Source: Eubacteriaceae bacterium CHKCI004 (GTDB lineage Bacteria > Bacillota > Clostridia > Lachnospirales > Lachnospiraceae). From it: 64,000 bases of DNA. Position 1 is the first letter of the stretch; the number at the start of each line of letters is the position of its first letter. The position numbers and the translations under genes are program-made. The notes under the pieces are model-generated. The model was not told where the DNA came from and searched no databases. It saw nothing but the letters and a program-made list of their open reading frames with translations. The stretch is taken from the NCBI GenBank assembly GCA_900016875.1, contig FCNR01000042.1, forward strand, positions 47,213 to 111,212. The letters are read 5' to 3'. Below, one piece after another: positions 63,795 through 64,000 of this stretch.

Positions 63795-64000
63795 TCAACA
63801 TTGAAAATGTATTATTCTTATATCATGAATCTTCCTTGGACATATGATATATTTTGCTGTCTTCCTTTTCTCTTGAATATTCTGCGGTGGCAGAGCCACC
63901 AAATCTCCTGGAATAGAGCCATGGAATCCGTTATTGAGAGCCAGTCGTCCGATGGTGGGAGCCATGACCTGTGTCGTGGCTCCCAGTAGGATGATCTAGT
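63795..64000 (-). pseudogene. possible transporter-like fragment at the window edge
   Basis: A minus-strand frame reads IILLGATTQVMAPTIGRLAL and continues open to a stop at 63795, but a TAG lies two codons upstream of it at the edge. The hydrophobic glycine/proline pattern suggests the end of a membrane transporter. No family can be named; it may be a relic or chance. The hairpin GGGAGCCA / TGGCTCCC lies near 63957-63986. Confidence 0.2.

Noticed and set aside
1..64000. tRNA, rRNA, riboswitch or insertion sequence
   Set aside because: I saw no tRNA cloverleaf, rRNA segment, transposase gene or terminal inverted repeats by eye; a covariance-model search was not possible.

Overview
The window looks like chromosome of a gut-type Firmicute, most likely a Lachnospiraceae member (Clostridia). 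The evidence is AGGAGG ribosome binding sites, TTGACA/TATAAT promoters, Gram-positive LexA boxes, a LexA/YneA divergent pair, anaerobe-type sulfur and decarboxylase genes, and no outer-membrane genes. Assignment below family level is not possible from the sequence alone.

Region 1 (1-27.8 kb) is ordinary chromosome. It carries the end of an Hsp70/DnaK-like chaperone, a zinc-ribbon membrane protein, lexA with a divergent LysM (YneA-like) SOS gene, a thioredoxin / rhodanese / CoA-disulfide reductase operon with a Crp/Fnr-type operator and a Crp/Fnr regulator beside it, a tyrosine recombinase, a TtcA-like tRNA thiolase, a GHL10 glycosidase-like protein, a nitroreductase, a UbiB kinase with a phasin-like partner, and a DgkA-type kinase. 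An unusual five-gene operon follows: a beta-propeller/solute-binding lipoprotein, two sugar-type permeases, an HlyD adaptor and a MacB-like membrane protein. A two-component system is divergent from it, then come a GH172 enzyme, a giant one-piece ABC exporter and a low-molecular-weight phosphatase.

Region 2 (28.4-58.4 kb) is a 30-kb, AT-richer type III CRISPR-Cas island, and it is the main interest. Every gene is on the minus strand. Five CRISPR arrays (4, 4, 12, 8 and 8 repeats of 37 bp) lie between gene blocks. Each has the same leader on its right side with its own TTGACA-17 bp-TATAAT promoter, so arrays and genes are transcribed in the same direction. From right to left the blocks are: (a) an effector operon of the III-D kind: an HD-less Cas10, a Cas7-Csx10-like fusion, a double Cas7, a Csx19-like subunit, a TIGR03986-type RAMP and Cas6; (b) two WYL-domain regulators, one frameshifted at a T9 tract; (c) a TIGR02710-type CARF-HEPN protein, Cas1, Cas2 and a 935-residue reverse transcriptase-primase fusion (adaptation); (d) a TIR-domain protein with an unknown N-terminal half, a small unnamed alpha/beta protein, a second CARF-HEPN-like protein and a decayed second Cas10; (e) a 67-residue protein, a paralogue of the small protein, and a third CARF-HEPN-like protein. 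Duplicated intergenic pieces and a 3' relic of the small gene show that the island grew by segmental duplication. Spacers read as sense mRNA on the plus strand, two to three of them across start codons, so the crRNAs would be antisense to transcripts. This fits RNA targeting and RT-assisted acquisition.

Region 3 (58.5-64 kb) returns to ordinary chromosome: an aromatic amino acid decarboxylase with a divergent LysR regulator, a Rieske/FAD oxidoreductase, and a zinc-finger/XRE/Panacea antitoxin-like regulator with a palindromic operator.

One data-quality warning: the Csx10-like gene contains an exact Illumina P7 adapter sequence followed by nine A, which is almost certainly an assembly artefact.
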